From positions 1 to 37,771 of the forward strand of contig CALDDL010000029.1 in the NCBI GenBank assembly GCA_937936675.1: DNA of 37,771 nt. Direction: 5' to 3'. The notes below the pieces were generated by a model. That model saw nothing but the letters and a program-made list of their open reading frames with translations. It ran no database searches and was not told where the DNA came from. Every line of letters begins with the position of its first letter. Positions within the stretch are counted from its first letter, which is position 1. This stretch comes from an uncultured bacterium. Lineage in GTDB: Bacteria > Bacteroidota > Ignavibacteria > Ignavibacteriales > Melioribacteraceae. Shown here piece after piece: positions 8,964-17,622 of this stretch. The position numbers and the translations under genes were made by a program.

Positions 8964-10304
8964 ATGAATAAACTTAAAATCTATTTAACAAAAGCATTCC
9001 AGAATCCGGGACTTATAATTCTTCTTTTTCTTATACCCATTTATTTTATCTCGTTTTCTATTCTTCATACTAAAAAAGTAGAAGGTCCTGTTGAAATTTA
9101 TTTTGCTGATAGAGTAACAGCCGCACATAAAATATTAATCGATAAATATAACCGACAAAATGAAGGTAAAGTAAAAGTAATACCTCTCGATTTTCCAAAT
9201 TTCGATTTCAGTACAAATGAAAGAAAAGAAGTTTTGGCACGCTCTCTCAGAGGAAGAGGTGATGGGATTGATCTTTTTGCTGTGGATGTAATTTGGGTTC
9301 AGCGATTTGCCAAGTGGTGTGAACCTTTCGATAAATATTTTTCTCAGGAAGAAATTTCTAGAATCCATCCTTATGTACTTGAATCATGTTATTCCGATGG
9401 AGCATTAGTTGCAATACCTTTAGATTTTGTTCAAGGAGTTCTTTACTATCGAGAAGACCTTGTATCGAAGCTTCCTAATAGCAAAAAAATCTTAAATGAA
9501 ATAAATAATAATATAACCTGGGAAGAATTTATTAAAATAGGGCAATCAATTAAATCGAATAATCCATTTTATACATTCCCCGCTGCAGATAATGAAGGTC
9601 TTATATGTATTTTTGTCGAACAATTATTAGGAATTGATAAGAATTATTTCAAAAAATACGGGTTCAATTTTAATACTCCTGAAGCAGAGAAAGCTCTTCA
9701 ATTGTTGGTAGATTTAGTTAATAAATATAAGTTATCTCCACCAGAGGTTGTTTATTATACCGAGGTACCCAGTTACCAAAATTTTATAAAAGATAATGGA
9801 ATTTTTCTATGGGGCTGGCCAAGTTACGATAAAGATTTCCTTGATTCACCTATCGATACAAGCATAGAAAAAAAACTTAAGAAAACTGCTGTCCCTCATT
9901 TTAAGGATGCAAAACCTGCATCTACATTCGGAGGTTGGAATCTTATGATCTCCAAATTCTCAAATAAAAAAAGTGAGATAGTGGATTTCATAAAATTTCT
10001 TTTGCGTGAAGATTCGCAAGAGCTTTTTTATAAAGAGAGCGGTTATTTGCCCGTTCTAAAAAAATTCTATAAAGAAGATGGTTTTAAGAAAAAATATCCT
10101 GAATTTGAACAGTTTACAAAAATTATTGAATCGGGTGTTCATCGCCCCGCTCATTCCGAATACACAAAATATTCTAAGATTATGTCTTTCCATTTTGAAA
10201 GAGCGATAAGAAATAAAATTAGCGTAAAGAAGGCTCTTAGCGATTGTACTAATGCAATTCAGATGGAGAAATTAATGTTAAGAGAGTTTCCTAAGGTCAA
10301 ATGA
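8964..10304 (+). CDS. Membrane-anchored family 1 extracellular solute (sugar) binding protein
   Basis: The 446-residue protein begins with one hydrophobic segment (about residues 16-34) without a cleavage site or lipobox cysteine, so it is probably a signal anchor with the domain in the periplasm. The rest resembles sugar-binding proteins of ABC importers (SBP_bac_1): an early strand EGPVEIYFAD, the DGIDLFAVDVIWVQRFAKWC region, and a Trp/Gly-rich C-lobe segment (TFGGWNLMIS). ATG 8964 is preferred to the TTG at 8946; an in-frame stop at 8943-8945 excludes earlier starts. No ABC permease or ATPase is adjacent. Instead the gene overlaps a histidine kinase gene by 4 bases. It is therefore more likely the sensing subunit of the kinase than a transport protein, comparable to XylFII with LytS in clostridia. 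Confidence 0.82.
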   Translation: MNKLKIYLTKAFQNPGLIILLFLIPIYFISFSILHTKKVEGPVEIYFADRVTAAHKILIDKYNRQNEGKVKVIPLDFPNFDFSTNERKEVLARSLRGRGDGIDLFAVDVIWVQRFAKWCEPFDKYFSQEEISRIHPYVLESCYSDGALVAIPLDFVQGVLYYREDLVSKLPNSKKILNEINNNITWEEFIKIGQSIKSNNPFYTFPAADNEGLICIFVEQLLGIDKNYFKKYGFNFNTPEAEKALQLLVDLVNKYKLSPPEVVYYTEVPSYQNFIKDNGIFLWGWPSYDKDFLDSPIDTSIEKKLKKTAVPHFKDAKPASTFGGWNLMISKFSNKKSEIVDFIKFLLREDSQELFYKESGYLPVLKKFYKEDGFKKKYPEFEQFTKIIESGVHRPAHSEYTKYSKIMSFHFERAIRNKISVKKALSDCTNAIQMEKLMLREFPKVK

Positions 10305-11812
10305 TGTTAGATAAAATCCAAAACAAACTTTCGCGCTATCGTTTTGAAATAAGGCATATTTCAATATTTATTGTGCTACTTATTATATTTCAAATACTGC
10401 TTGCCTTCATGCAGAAGAATATGCTTACCGATTTTTTGTATGATGCTCAGGAATGGTATAAAAAAGATAATGCCGAGAGGATAGCAATTGTTACTGCTAC
10501 TTCCATGGAATTAATGTTCGAGAATATGTTTATGAATAAACCAGTGGAAGAATCTCAAGAAAGAAACATTATCTACTCTTTTAATGTGATTTTCAGACAG
10601 CAGCTTCTACAAAAAAGCGTTAATGATATTTCTCTTATTCTAATGAAGAATAATAAAATTTATATTGTCGATACTGGACAAAAAATTTATTCTTTTTTAA
10701 GTGATGATCTTGCACCATATAATCCGGAAGATAAAAAATATCATAAAATAGTCCGCTTATTTCTGGAAAATAAAGATAAAATGAAATCCGAGGAAGTGAT
10801 AAATACCACACTTGATACAGATAATTCATTTAATATTCTTGTCCCATTCGTTCCCGATGGAGAATATCTCGGAATGATGTATATGCACATTGCTCCGGAT
10901 TTTACTTTTCTTACCGATGAAGTAAGTTCTAATTTTGATGAAATGACTTTGATCTATTCTTCTCTAATGTTGGTGGGCTTAATCGGTATTTTCTTGGTTT
11001 CTTCTTATGCGGTTAAGGAGAGAAATAAAGCGCAGGAAGAATTATATAAAGAGCATGAAGAGAACCTAAAAAAACAGATTCGATTGGAAAAAGAATCCCT
11101 ATTTACTAAACGAATTTATCATACACATCATAAAGCCGAGAAAATTATGGGCTTTATTAAAGATGACGTTAGACAGATTAATAGTGATAATCTTCCTGAC
11201 GCTAAGAAAAGGGTAATTACTTATTCCAATTTTATATCTCGTATTATTTATGATATGAAATGGTACGATCAAGAGATTAATACAATAATTAATCCTATGT
11301 TTAAAACTGATATCAATGCCGTTATTCGCTTTATTGTAGATAATGTATTTCTAAGGATATCTAGTAAAAATGAGATGTTCAATTTTGAACTCGATCTGGA
11401 TAATTCAATTCCTTTAGTTAATGTAAATGAATTTGTAGTTTGGGAAATATTAGAGCCATTGATTCAAAATAGCATTGACCATGGTAATACTCAATCAATT
11501 AATATTAAGATAAAAACTAAATATGATCCCGATACAGGAGTTACCATAATTCACATCGAAGATAATGGAAATGGGATTGCGGAAGAATTAATGCAAAAGA
11601 ATAAAGAAGGAATTAGTAAATTATTCCTTGAAAATGAATCGACTAAAAAAGATGGGGGTACTCATTCCGGATATGGATGTTATATTGCATATCAGATGGG
11701 TGTCGAAAGATGCGGTTGGGAATTAGAAGCAATTAATTTACCTGAACCTGATTCAGGCTGTAGATTTGTTATTCGTATTAATCACAAATGGAGTTATTCG
11801 GTTGAAAGATGA
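10301..11812 (+). CDS. Sensor histidine kinase with periplasmic sensor domain
   Basis: The protein has 503 residues. Two membrane helices (about 19-37 and 217-236) flank a periplasmic domain of about 175 residues. A coiled-coil linker (about 238-268) and the catalytic part follow. The ATP-binding domain is clear: N box EPLIQNSIDHG (Asn390), G1 IEDNGNGI (419-426) and G2 THSGYGCY. The H box is not the usual HExxxP: the candidate phosphoacceptor histidines are 274, 276 and 277 in RIYHTHHKAEKI. The gene overlaps the binding-protein gene by ATGA (10301-10304) and the activator gene by 11 bases. It probably responds to the ligand-bound state of the anchored binding protein and phosphorylates the downstream activator. 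Confidence 0.85.
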   Translation: MMLDKIQNKLSRYRFEIRHISIFIVLLIIFQILLAFMQKNMLTDFLYDAQEWYKKDNAERIAIVTATSMELMFENMFMNKPVEESQERNIIYSFNVIFRQQLLQKSVNDISLILMKNNKIYIVDTGQKIYSFLSDDLAPYNPEDKKYHKIVRLFLENKDKMKSEEVINTTLDTDNSFNILVPFVPDGEYLGMMYMHIAPDFTFLTDEVSSNFDEMTLIYSSLMLVGLIGIFLVSSYAVKERNKAQEELYKEHEENLKKQIRLEKESLFTKRIYHTHHKAEKIMGFIKDDVRQINSDNLPDAKKRVITYSNFISRIIYDMKWYDQEINTIINPMFKTDINAVIRFIVDNVFLRISSKNEMFNFELDLDNSIPLVNVNEFVVWEILEPLIQNSIDHGNTQSINIKIKTKYDPDTGVTIIHIEDNGNGIAEELMQKNKEGISKLFLENESTKKDGGTHSGYGCYIAYQMGVERCGWELEAINLPEPDSGCRFVIRINHKWSYSVER

Positions 11813-13253
11813 AAATATTCGTATCCTCCTTATTGAAGACGAAAGCTTTGATGTAAATAGAGTTAAGCAGACCGTTAGTTACTATGATTCTAAAATTAAA
11901 ATCGTAGAAGTTGTTTCTAATGGAAGAGCTGCTTTAGAGCTAATAGAAAAATCATCTGACCAATTTGATGTGATTATTCTGGATTATCAAATCTCCGGCG
12001 GGCTAAAAGGTGAAGAACTAATTGGAAAGATTAAGGCAATTGATCCATTTATTCAGATTATTGTTATTACAAAAATGACAATAAATATCACCGATTATAA
12101 TTTCGCTAATAATCTCCTTAAAGCTGGTGCATTTTGGTACTGCACAAAATATCCCGGGAATATTGAAGAATATATTTATCAACCAACTGATTTCATCCTA
12201 AGTATATTTAATGCTTATGAAAAGAAAAAATTAGAAAAACATAAAACCAAATCTGACTCCAAACTGAATCAAAATATTCAAAATCTTCTCGATTCCAAAA
12301 AACTAATTGGTAATTCAAAACCAATGATTCAGTTAAAAGAGAATATTGAAAAATACGCAATGAGTGAAGCGAATATTTTAATTAATGGTGCTTCGGGTAC
12401 GGGTAAAGAATTAGTAGCTTGGAATATTCACCTTAATAGTAAAAGAAAGTATGAGAATTTTGTACCCATTAATTGCGGAAGTATTCCGGGCGAATTAATT
12501 GAAAGCGAACTCTTTGGATATGAAAAAGGTTCTTTCACGGGAGCAAATTCAAAAAAGCCCGGGCTTTTTGAACTAGCTAATAATGGAACTTTATTCTTGG
12601 ATGAAGTAGCTGAACTTCCTCTTCAAGCTCAAGTAAAATTATTGAGATTCCTTCAGGAAGGGGAGATTGAAAAAATCGGTCGCACAGAAAAGCATTCTGT
12701 TAACGTAAGAATTTTAGCTGCAACAAATAAAGTTCTTTCTAATGAAGTCAATAATGGAAAATTCCGTGAAGACCTTTATTATAGGCTCAATGTTGTCCCT
12801 CTGGATATCGTCCCCCTAAGACAAAGAGGGGAGGACATTCTTATTTTATTTAATCATTTTCTTGAATACTTTAGTAGAGATATGGGTTTCAATCCTCCGG
12901 AAATTGAAGAAAAAGCCAAAGAGATTCTTCTTAATTATAAATGGCCCGGAAACGTTCGCGAACTTAGAAATGTTGTTCAAAGGTTGGTTCTGAATTCAAA
13001 TACAATTATTACAGCAAAAGATATTAGTGATCCTATGATTTTAAGAAATCATTTAATTATGAAAGATGAAACAAATTTTGATGAATCTTATATTGGACAG
13101 GTATTACCATTAAAAGAAATGGAAAAAGTTTTCAGAGAAAAATATTTTAAGTATGTAAGAAGCATTTCTAGCTCGGATTCCAGTGCAGCAGAAAAATTAG
13201 GTTTAGCACCATCAAATTTTTATCGTATGTGTAAAGAACTTGGAATAAAGTAA
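11802..13253 (+). CDS. NtrC-type sigma-54-dependent response regulator
   Basis: The protein has 483 residues. Its domains, in order, are a receiver (about 5-125; acidic pair Glu12/Asp13, phosphoacceptor Asp61, Lys116), an AAA+ sigma-54 interaction domain (Walker A GASGTGKE 196-203, GSFTGA loop 243-248 equivalent to GAFTGA, Walker B LFLDE 264-268) and a C-terminal Fis-type helix-turn-helix (SSAAEKLGLAPSNFYRMCKE). TTG 11802 is the likely start: GGAG at 11790-11793 lies 8 bases upstream and the receiver begins directly after it. An earlier TTG (11766) has no such site. The start lies inside the kinase gene. Expected targets are the sigma-54 elements at 5739 and perhaps 8880. Confidence 0.92.
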   Translation: MKDENIRILLIEDESFDVNRVKQTVSYYDSKIKIVEVVSNGRAALELIEKSSDQFDVIILDYQISGGLKGEELIGKIKAIDPFIQIIVITKMTINITDYNFANNLLKAGAFWYCTKYPGNIEEYIYQPTDFILSIFNAYEKKKLEKHKTKSDSKLNQNIQNLLDSKKLIGNSKPMIQLKENIEKYAMSEANILINGASGTGKELVAWNIHLNSKRKYENFVPINCGSIPGELIESELFGYEKGSFTGANSKKPGLFELANNGTLFLDEVAELPLQAQVKLLRFLQEGEIEKIGRTEKHSVNVRILAATNKVLSNEVNNGKFREDLYYRLNVVPLDIVPLRQRGEDILILFNHFLEYFSRDMGFNPPEIEEKAKEILLNYKWPGNVRELRNVVQRLVLNSNTIITAKDISDPMILRNHLIMKDETNFDESYIGQVLPLKEMEKVFREKYFKYVRSISSSDSSAAEKLGLAPSNFYRMCKELGIK

Positions 13254-13276
13254 GAAAACTTTTATATTTAATGGAG

Positions 13277-13293
13277 TGTCGTTTCGACATTTT
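13277..13293 (+). terminator. Weak hairpin, possible terminator or csp leader stem
   Basis: TGTCG and CGACA form 5 base pairs around TTT, followed by four T, 23 bases after the activator gene stop. It could be a weak terminator of the sensor operon or a structural element in the cold-shock leader RNA. Confidence 0.3.
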
Positions 13294-13311
13294 AGTTAAT
13301 TAAGCAGCAGC

Positions 13312-13374
13312 ATGAAAAAAAGACGTATTGTAACAGCAGTAAATCTTTTGGCTCTGCTAATTGTTTTAAAATAA
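13312..13374 (+). CDS. Possible 20-residue leader peptide upstream of the cold-shock gene
   Basis: ATG at 13312 opens a 20-codon frame that starts MKKRRIV and ends in a hydrophobic stretch (VNLLALLIVLK). Its TAA stop falls 3 bases before the AAGGAG ribosome site of the cold-shock gene. It has no good ribosome site of its own, so it may be chance. If translated it could couple to the downstream gene. Confidence 0.25.
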   Translation: MKKRRIVTAVNLLALLIVLK

Positions 13375-13392
13375 TTTAAGGAGTATCTGCAA

Positions 13393-13605
13393 ATGGCAGA
13401 CCGCAAGACAGGAACCATTAAATGGTTCAACAATTCTAAAGGTTATGGTTTCATCTCTCAGGAAGGTGGAGAAGATGTATTCGTTCATTTTCAATCTATC
13501 GTTGGTGAAGGTTACCGCACATTAGAGGAAGGTCAGAAAGTTGAATTCTCTATTACTAACGGTCAAAAAGGTTTACAAGCTTCTGAGGTAAAAGTCATAA
13601 AATAA
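13393..13605 (+). CDS. Cold-shock protein (CspA family)
   Basis: This 70-residue single cold-shock domain is the usual length for the family. It carries RNP1 KGYGFI (residues 16-21) and RNP2 VFVHF (29-33), the aromatic surface that binds single-stranded RNA and DNA. The start is supported by AAGGAG at 13378-13383, 9 bases before ATG. The gap upstream (13254-13392) is long enough for the kind of structured 5' leader common in cold-shock genes. A strong terminator follows at 13633-13659, so the gene is probably monocistronic. Confidence 0.97.
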   Translation: MADRKTGTIKWFNNSKGYGFISQEGGEDVFVHFQSIVGEGYRTLEEGQKVEFSITNGQKGLQASEVKVIK

Positions 13606-13632
13606 TTTTTACATTTTAGTTTGTACCATAAC

Positions 13633-13659
13633 GCTCCGCTTTCGCGGAGCTTTTTTTTT
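13633..13659 (+). terminator. Rho-independent terminator of the cold-shock gene
   Basis: GCTCCGC (13633-13639) and GCGGAGC (13644-13650) form a perfect 7-base-pair stem with a TTTC loop, followed by nine T (13651-13659). Confidence 0.95.
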
Positions 13660-13700
13660 ATTATTTTGCATATCTAATTATTTCGGTTATAAGACAAAAC

Positions 13701-15449
13701 ATGATATCCCTAATTTATCAAATTCTTCTTTTCCTTTCGGCTCTCTTAACATTTTCGCTTTCGATTTTTTTCTGGAAAAAAAGAAAATTAGTTGCATCAA
13801 ACTATTTTTCAATTATGCTGCTTACAATCTCCATTTGGTCCTTTTTTGCAGGGATGGAAATTATTGTTCAGTCTTTAGAAATGAAAATGATTATGATAAA
13901 GCTTCAATATATAGGTATCTCATTTTTCCCTGCGTTTTACATGATATCTATTCTTCAATATGTAACATCGGGAAGACTGCCCACTAAGCCATTAATTATC
14001 ATATTTTTTATAATTCCCTTTTTGACCTTAATTTTCATGTTGACTAACGAATACCATGAATTAGTCTATCAAAATATTTTTCTAAATAAAATTTCTGATT
14101 CGGTAGCAGTTGTTGGTAAATCAAGAGGGCTATGGTATTTTGTAAATGTTGCCTTCGATTATTTAGCAGTTCTTATTTCTACGATTTTTTTACTTCACTT
14201 TATTTATAATTCGAGAAGACTTTATAAACTTCAAGCCTTTTCTCTTCTTATTGGTTCTTTTCTTCCTTGGATCCCGAATATTATTTATTTAATAAGAGGA
14301 GGGAATGACTTTGATTTTACCCCCTTCTTTTTTATTCTCTCGGTTATAATTTTCGCTAATGCTTTCTTCCGATTTAGACTTTTTGATATTATTCCAGCCG
14401 CTAGAAAAATATTTCTTGATTATATAAACGATGGAATTATTATCCTCGATAAAGAACAACGAATTATTGACATAAATTTAGCTGCGCAAAAGATATTTGG
14501 AATGGAAAAAAATATTGGTTTTTCTATCTATAATTTATTAGGTAATTTCCCTGAAATAGAACTCTTCATTAAAGAAGCTGCATTCACAAAGGAAATTGAA
14601 TTTAAATACGGTGAAAAATATTTCGATCTTTTTATGTCTCCAATTGTTGATAAGAATAATTCTATAGTAGGTGTAATTCTTCATTTCCGTGATGTTACTT
14701 TTCGTGTTAGTACACAATTGGCTTTAAAAAAGAGAGAAGAAGAACTATCAGAATTGAATGCAACAAAGGATAAATTATTTTCCATTATTGCACATGACTT
14801 AAAAAATCCATTTATGGCTATTATTGGATTCACTGAAATTTTAGAAAATGAAATCCATAAACTCTCCGAAGAGGAGAAAGATGATATTCTTAAGCATCTT
14901 AAAGAAGCAACTTCCAATACTTATAAAATGCTAGATAATCTTTTGAGATGGTCCCAAATTCAAACAGGAAGAATAATCTTTGAACCGGAAAATATTTTAT
15001 TGAATAACATTATAGATGAAGTGATTACTAATTTAAGCTATCAATCAAGTATAAAAAAAATCTCTATTCTTAATAAATTAGATTTACCTTACTATGTATA
15101 TGGTGATAAAACTCTTCTAAATATTATTTTCACTAATCTTATTTCAAATGCAATCAAATTTACGATCTCCGGCGGGTCAGTTAAAATATATGTTTCTGTC
15201 AATGATGACTCAATAAATATTTTTGTAGAAGATTCTGGTATCGGTATGAATTCTGAAGAATTAGAGAAACTTTTTGAATTAAATAAAAATTATTCCAAGC
15301 ATGGAACTTCCGGAGAAAAGGGAACAGGTCTAGGACTTCTAATTGTTAAAGAATTTATAGCCATGCATAAAGGGCAACTTAAAGCCGAGAGCACACCGAT
15401 GACAGGTACTAAATTTAATATTTCCTTACCTTTTAATTCTGTCAAATAG
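13701..15449 (+). CDS. Histidine kinase with N-terminal 7TM domain and PAS domain
   Basis: The protein has 582 residues. The N-terminal third (about 1-228) has seven membrane helices of the 'histidine kinase N-terminal 7TM' type. A PAS domain follows (about 240-335), then a short coiled coil, the HisKA domain with H box IIAHDLKNP (His365), and an HATPase domain with N box (FTNLISNAIKFT), G1 (VEDSGIGM) and G2 (GEKGTGLGL). It is a complete membrane kinase with no adjacent response regulator on its strand. Its last 8 bases overlap the end of the convergent kinase gene on the minus strand. The signal is unknown; the 7TM domain suggests a ligand in or near the membrane. Confidence 0.92.
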   Translation: MISLIYQILLFLSALLTFSLSIFFWKKRKLVASNYFSIMLLTISIWSFFAGMEIIVQSLEMKMIMIKLQYIGISFFPAFYMISILQYVTSGRLPTKPLIIIFFIIPFLTLIFMLTNEYHELVYQNIFLNKISDSVAVVGKSRGLWYFVNVAFDYLAVLISTIFLLHFIYNSRRLYKLQAFSLLIGSFLPWIPNIIYLIRGGNDFDFTPFFFILSVIIFANAFFRFRLFDIIPAARKIFLDYINDGIIILDKEQRIIDINLAAQKIFGMEKNIGFSIYNLLGNFPEIELFIKEAAFTKEIEFKYGEKYFDLFMSPIVDKNNSIVGVILHFRDVTFRVSTQLALKKREEELSELNATKDKLFSIIAHDLKNPFMAIIGFTEILENEIHKLSEEEKDDILKHLKEATSNTYKMLDNLLRWSQIQTGRIIFEPENILLNNIIDEVITNLSYQSSIKKISILNKLDLPYYVYGDKTLLNIIFTNLISNAIKFTISGGSVKIYVSVNDDSINIFVEDSGIGMNSEELEKLFELNKNYSKHGTSGEKGTGLGLLIVKEFIAMHKGQLKAESTPMTGTKFNISLPFNSVK

Positions 15450-17622
15450 CATTGAATTTAACAGTGAATATCGATCCAACTCCCTTTGTACTTTCAACAT
15501 AAATTTCTGCTTTATTTAAATCGCAATAATTTTTTACTAAGGCTAATCCCAATCCATTACCCTCGAAAGATCTTGTATAACCTTGTTCTTCTTGACGAAA
15601 TGGTTTAAATATGGTCTTTAAATATTCTTCACTCATTCCAATTCCGGTATCTTTTATTTTAACTAATAATGAATCAGCATCTCGGATTACCTCAATTATC
15701 ACTTTACCTTTATTAGTATATTTAATCGCATTATCAATTAAATTTGCAAAAATCTGATTCACGCTATATTCATCTCCTAAGATATTGCATTCAGAGTCAT
15801 ACGAATTTAATTCCAAATCGATTCCTTTTGCTCTTGCATAAGAAAGATATTCTTCTATAAATTTTTCTAAAATATCTTTTACCGGATTAATTTTTTTAAA
15901 CACGGCATCATAGGATTTTGTTTGCACTTCTGACATGTTCAAGATTAAATCGATAGTCCTAATAATTCTTTTACTAGCTGAATCCACACTGCTAAAGCCT
16001 TCAAATATTTCTGGGTCTATCGTTGATTCAACTTCATCTTTTATCAAATTCGTAAAACTGAGTATTACATTTATTGGAGTTCTAATTTCGTGGGACATTT
16101 GGGCTAAAAATTCAGATTTTAATATTTCTGATTTTTCCGCTGTTTCCTTTGCATTAATTAGTTCTTTGATCATTCTTGAAATCTCAGTCTCGTTACGCTT
16201 TTTATCTGTTATATCAAAAACGATCGAATATAAAAATTTTTGATTCTTATAGAAAAAAGGATTTGCATAAACTTCCACGTCTCTCAAACTCCCATTAGAA
16301 AGTCTGTGCTTAAATTGGAAGTGATTCATCTCTTTCTTAACAGCCTTTTCAATATATCTGAATACTATATCTTCAGGCAAGGTATTTAAGTCAGCCAAAT
16401 AGATATTCTTATCAAAATATTCTTTCTCATATCCATAAAATTTCGCAGCAGCATTATTTGAATCGACAACTTTACCATCTTCTATATCAGAAATAAGCAT
16501 TACAGCCTCGCTAGATTCAAAAAGAGTTTTAAATTTTTGCTCTTCCTCTAATAGCAAATTTAATGTATGCTGCTTTTCTTTTTCCAATGACATTTTATTC
16601 AAGGCAAAACCGATATCATTAGCTAATTCGATAAATAATTCATGCTCTTCTGCTGAATCTAAAAATTCCCTCAGTATAGCTACCGAAATAATTCCAAAAA
16701 AATTTTTCCCGCTTTTTAACGGATATAATAATGAACCATAAAATTTGGAAGTATATAAAATTGGACAATCAGGGCAGTCAATTTCATCTTCCCTTATTAT
16801 TACCAAGCCATCTGTTTCCAAAACTTTCTTATGAATAGGCAATAATTTATTATTTCCGAATATATTCTCTATTTCATCTATTCTTTCGGAATTACCGCTG
16901 TATGAATAATTTATAATATCTTTATTTTCATTTAATAAAATTATCCATGATTGGAGATAGCCTCTTTTCTCGATTAATAATTCACAAGTTTCCTTTATTA
17001 ATTCACTTTCGTCTCCCACTTTTACTATAAGCTGATTCACATTCCGAATAGCGGATAATACAGAGTTTAAATGAAGAATACTATTCTGATTTTCTGTAAT
17101 TTTTTCTGTTCTATGTCGAATTATTTCTTCCTGAGACTCATATTGAATGGAATTACGGATAACTAAAGACATTACATTTGAAAGAAATTCTAGTGCATAA
17201 ATAACAAATTTTACTTGCTCGTCCTCGGGTAGATTGATGAGTAAAATTTCTCCGATTTTTTCGTTACCAAATAATAACGGAACTATAATTGAGGCGGATT
17301 TCTCTTTATCTTCAGAGGAGAGAATGGGAGAGTCGATATCAATTATTTTTATCTGATTATTTTCGTAAAACTTTTCTGAAATCTCAGATAAAAATCCATT
17401 ATCAAAAAGAGGTAATATTCTCTTAGGATTGATCGAAAGAAGAGTACAATCATATCTAGTATTGTATTTATAAATAAGAATTGCTCTTGCGCCGGTAAGT
17501 TCTCTTAAATGAACTGTAAGAATATCCGATGCTATGCCGGGATTATGAGAGGCTTCTAAAATCTTTTCATAAATATCGAATGCCATCTCTCTAAAGGCAC
17601 TATCTCTAAATTGTTTATTCAC
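15442..17622 (-). CDS. Cytoplasmic GAF/PAS sensor histidine kinase
   Basis: The 726-residue protein has no membrane segments. The N-terminal part holds two GAF-like regions (about 15-165 and 200-350; the second contains CPDCPI). A PAS domain follows (about 365-480), then HisKA with H box SHEIRTP (His511), and an HATPase domain with N box (NLIDNAIKYT, Asn631), G1 (IKDTGIGM) and G2 (FEGNGLGLAL). It is the last gene of the corrinoid operon. It starts with GTG and overlaps the DUF1638-like gene by 8 bases, so it is translationally linked to a corrinoid/methyltransferase set. This suggests that it senses the state or product of those proteins, which is inference. No response regulator is adjacent. 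Confidence 0.9.
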   Translation of the reverse strand: MNKQFRDSAFREMAFDIYEKILEASHNPGIASDILTVHLRELTGARAILIYKYNTRYDCTLLSINPKRILPLFDNGFLSEISEKFYENNQIKIIDIDSPILSSEDKEKSASIIVPLLFGNEKIGEILLINLPEDEQVKFVIYALEFLSNVMSLVIRNSIQYESQEEIIRHRTEKITENQNSILHLNSVLSAIRNVNQLIVKVGDESELIKETCELLIEKRGYLQSWIILLNENKDIINYSYSGNSERIDEIENIFGNNKLLPIHKKVLETDGLVIIREDEIDCPDCPILYTSKFYGSLLYPLKSGKNFFGIISVAILREFLDSAEEHELFIELANDIGFALNKMSLEKEKQHTLNLLLEEEQKFKTLFESSEAVMLISDIEDGKVVDSNNAAAKFYGYEKEYFDKNIYLADLNTLPEDIVFRYIEKAVKKEMNHFQFKHRLSNGSLRDVEVYANPFFYKNQKFLYSIVFDITDKKRNETEISRMIKELINAKETAEKSEILKSEFLAQMSHEIRTPINVILSFTNLIKDEVESTIDPEIFEGFSSVDSASKRIIRTIDLILNMSEVQTKSYDAVFKKINPVKDILEKFIEEYLSYARAKGIDLELNSYDSECNILGDEYSVNQIFANLIDNAIKYTNKGKVIIEVIRDADSLLVKIKDTGIGMSEEYLKTIFKPFRQEEQGYTRSFEGNGLGLALVKNYCDLNKAEIYVESTKGVGSIFTVKFNAI

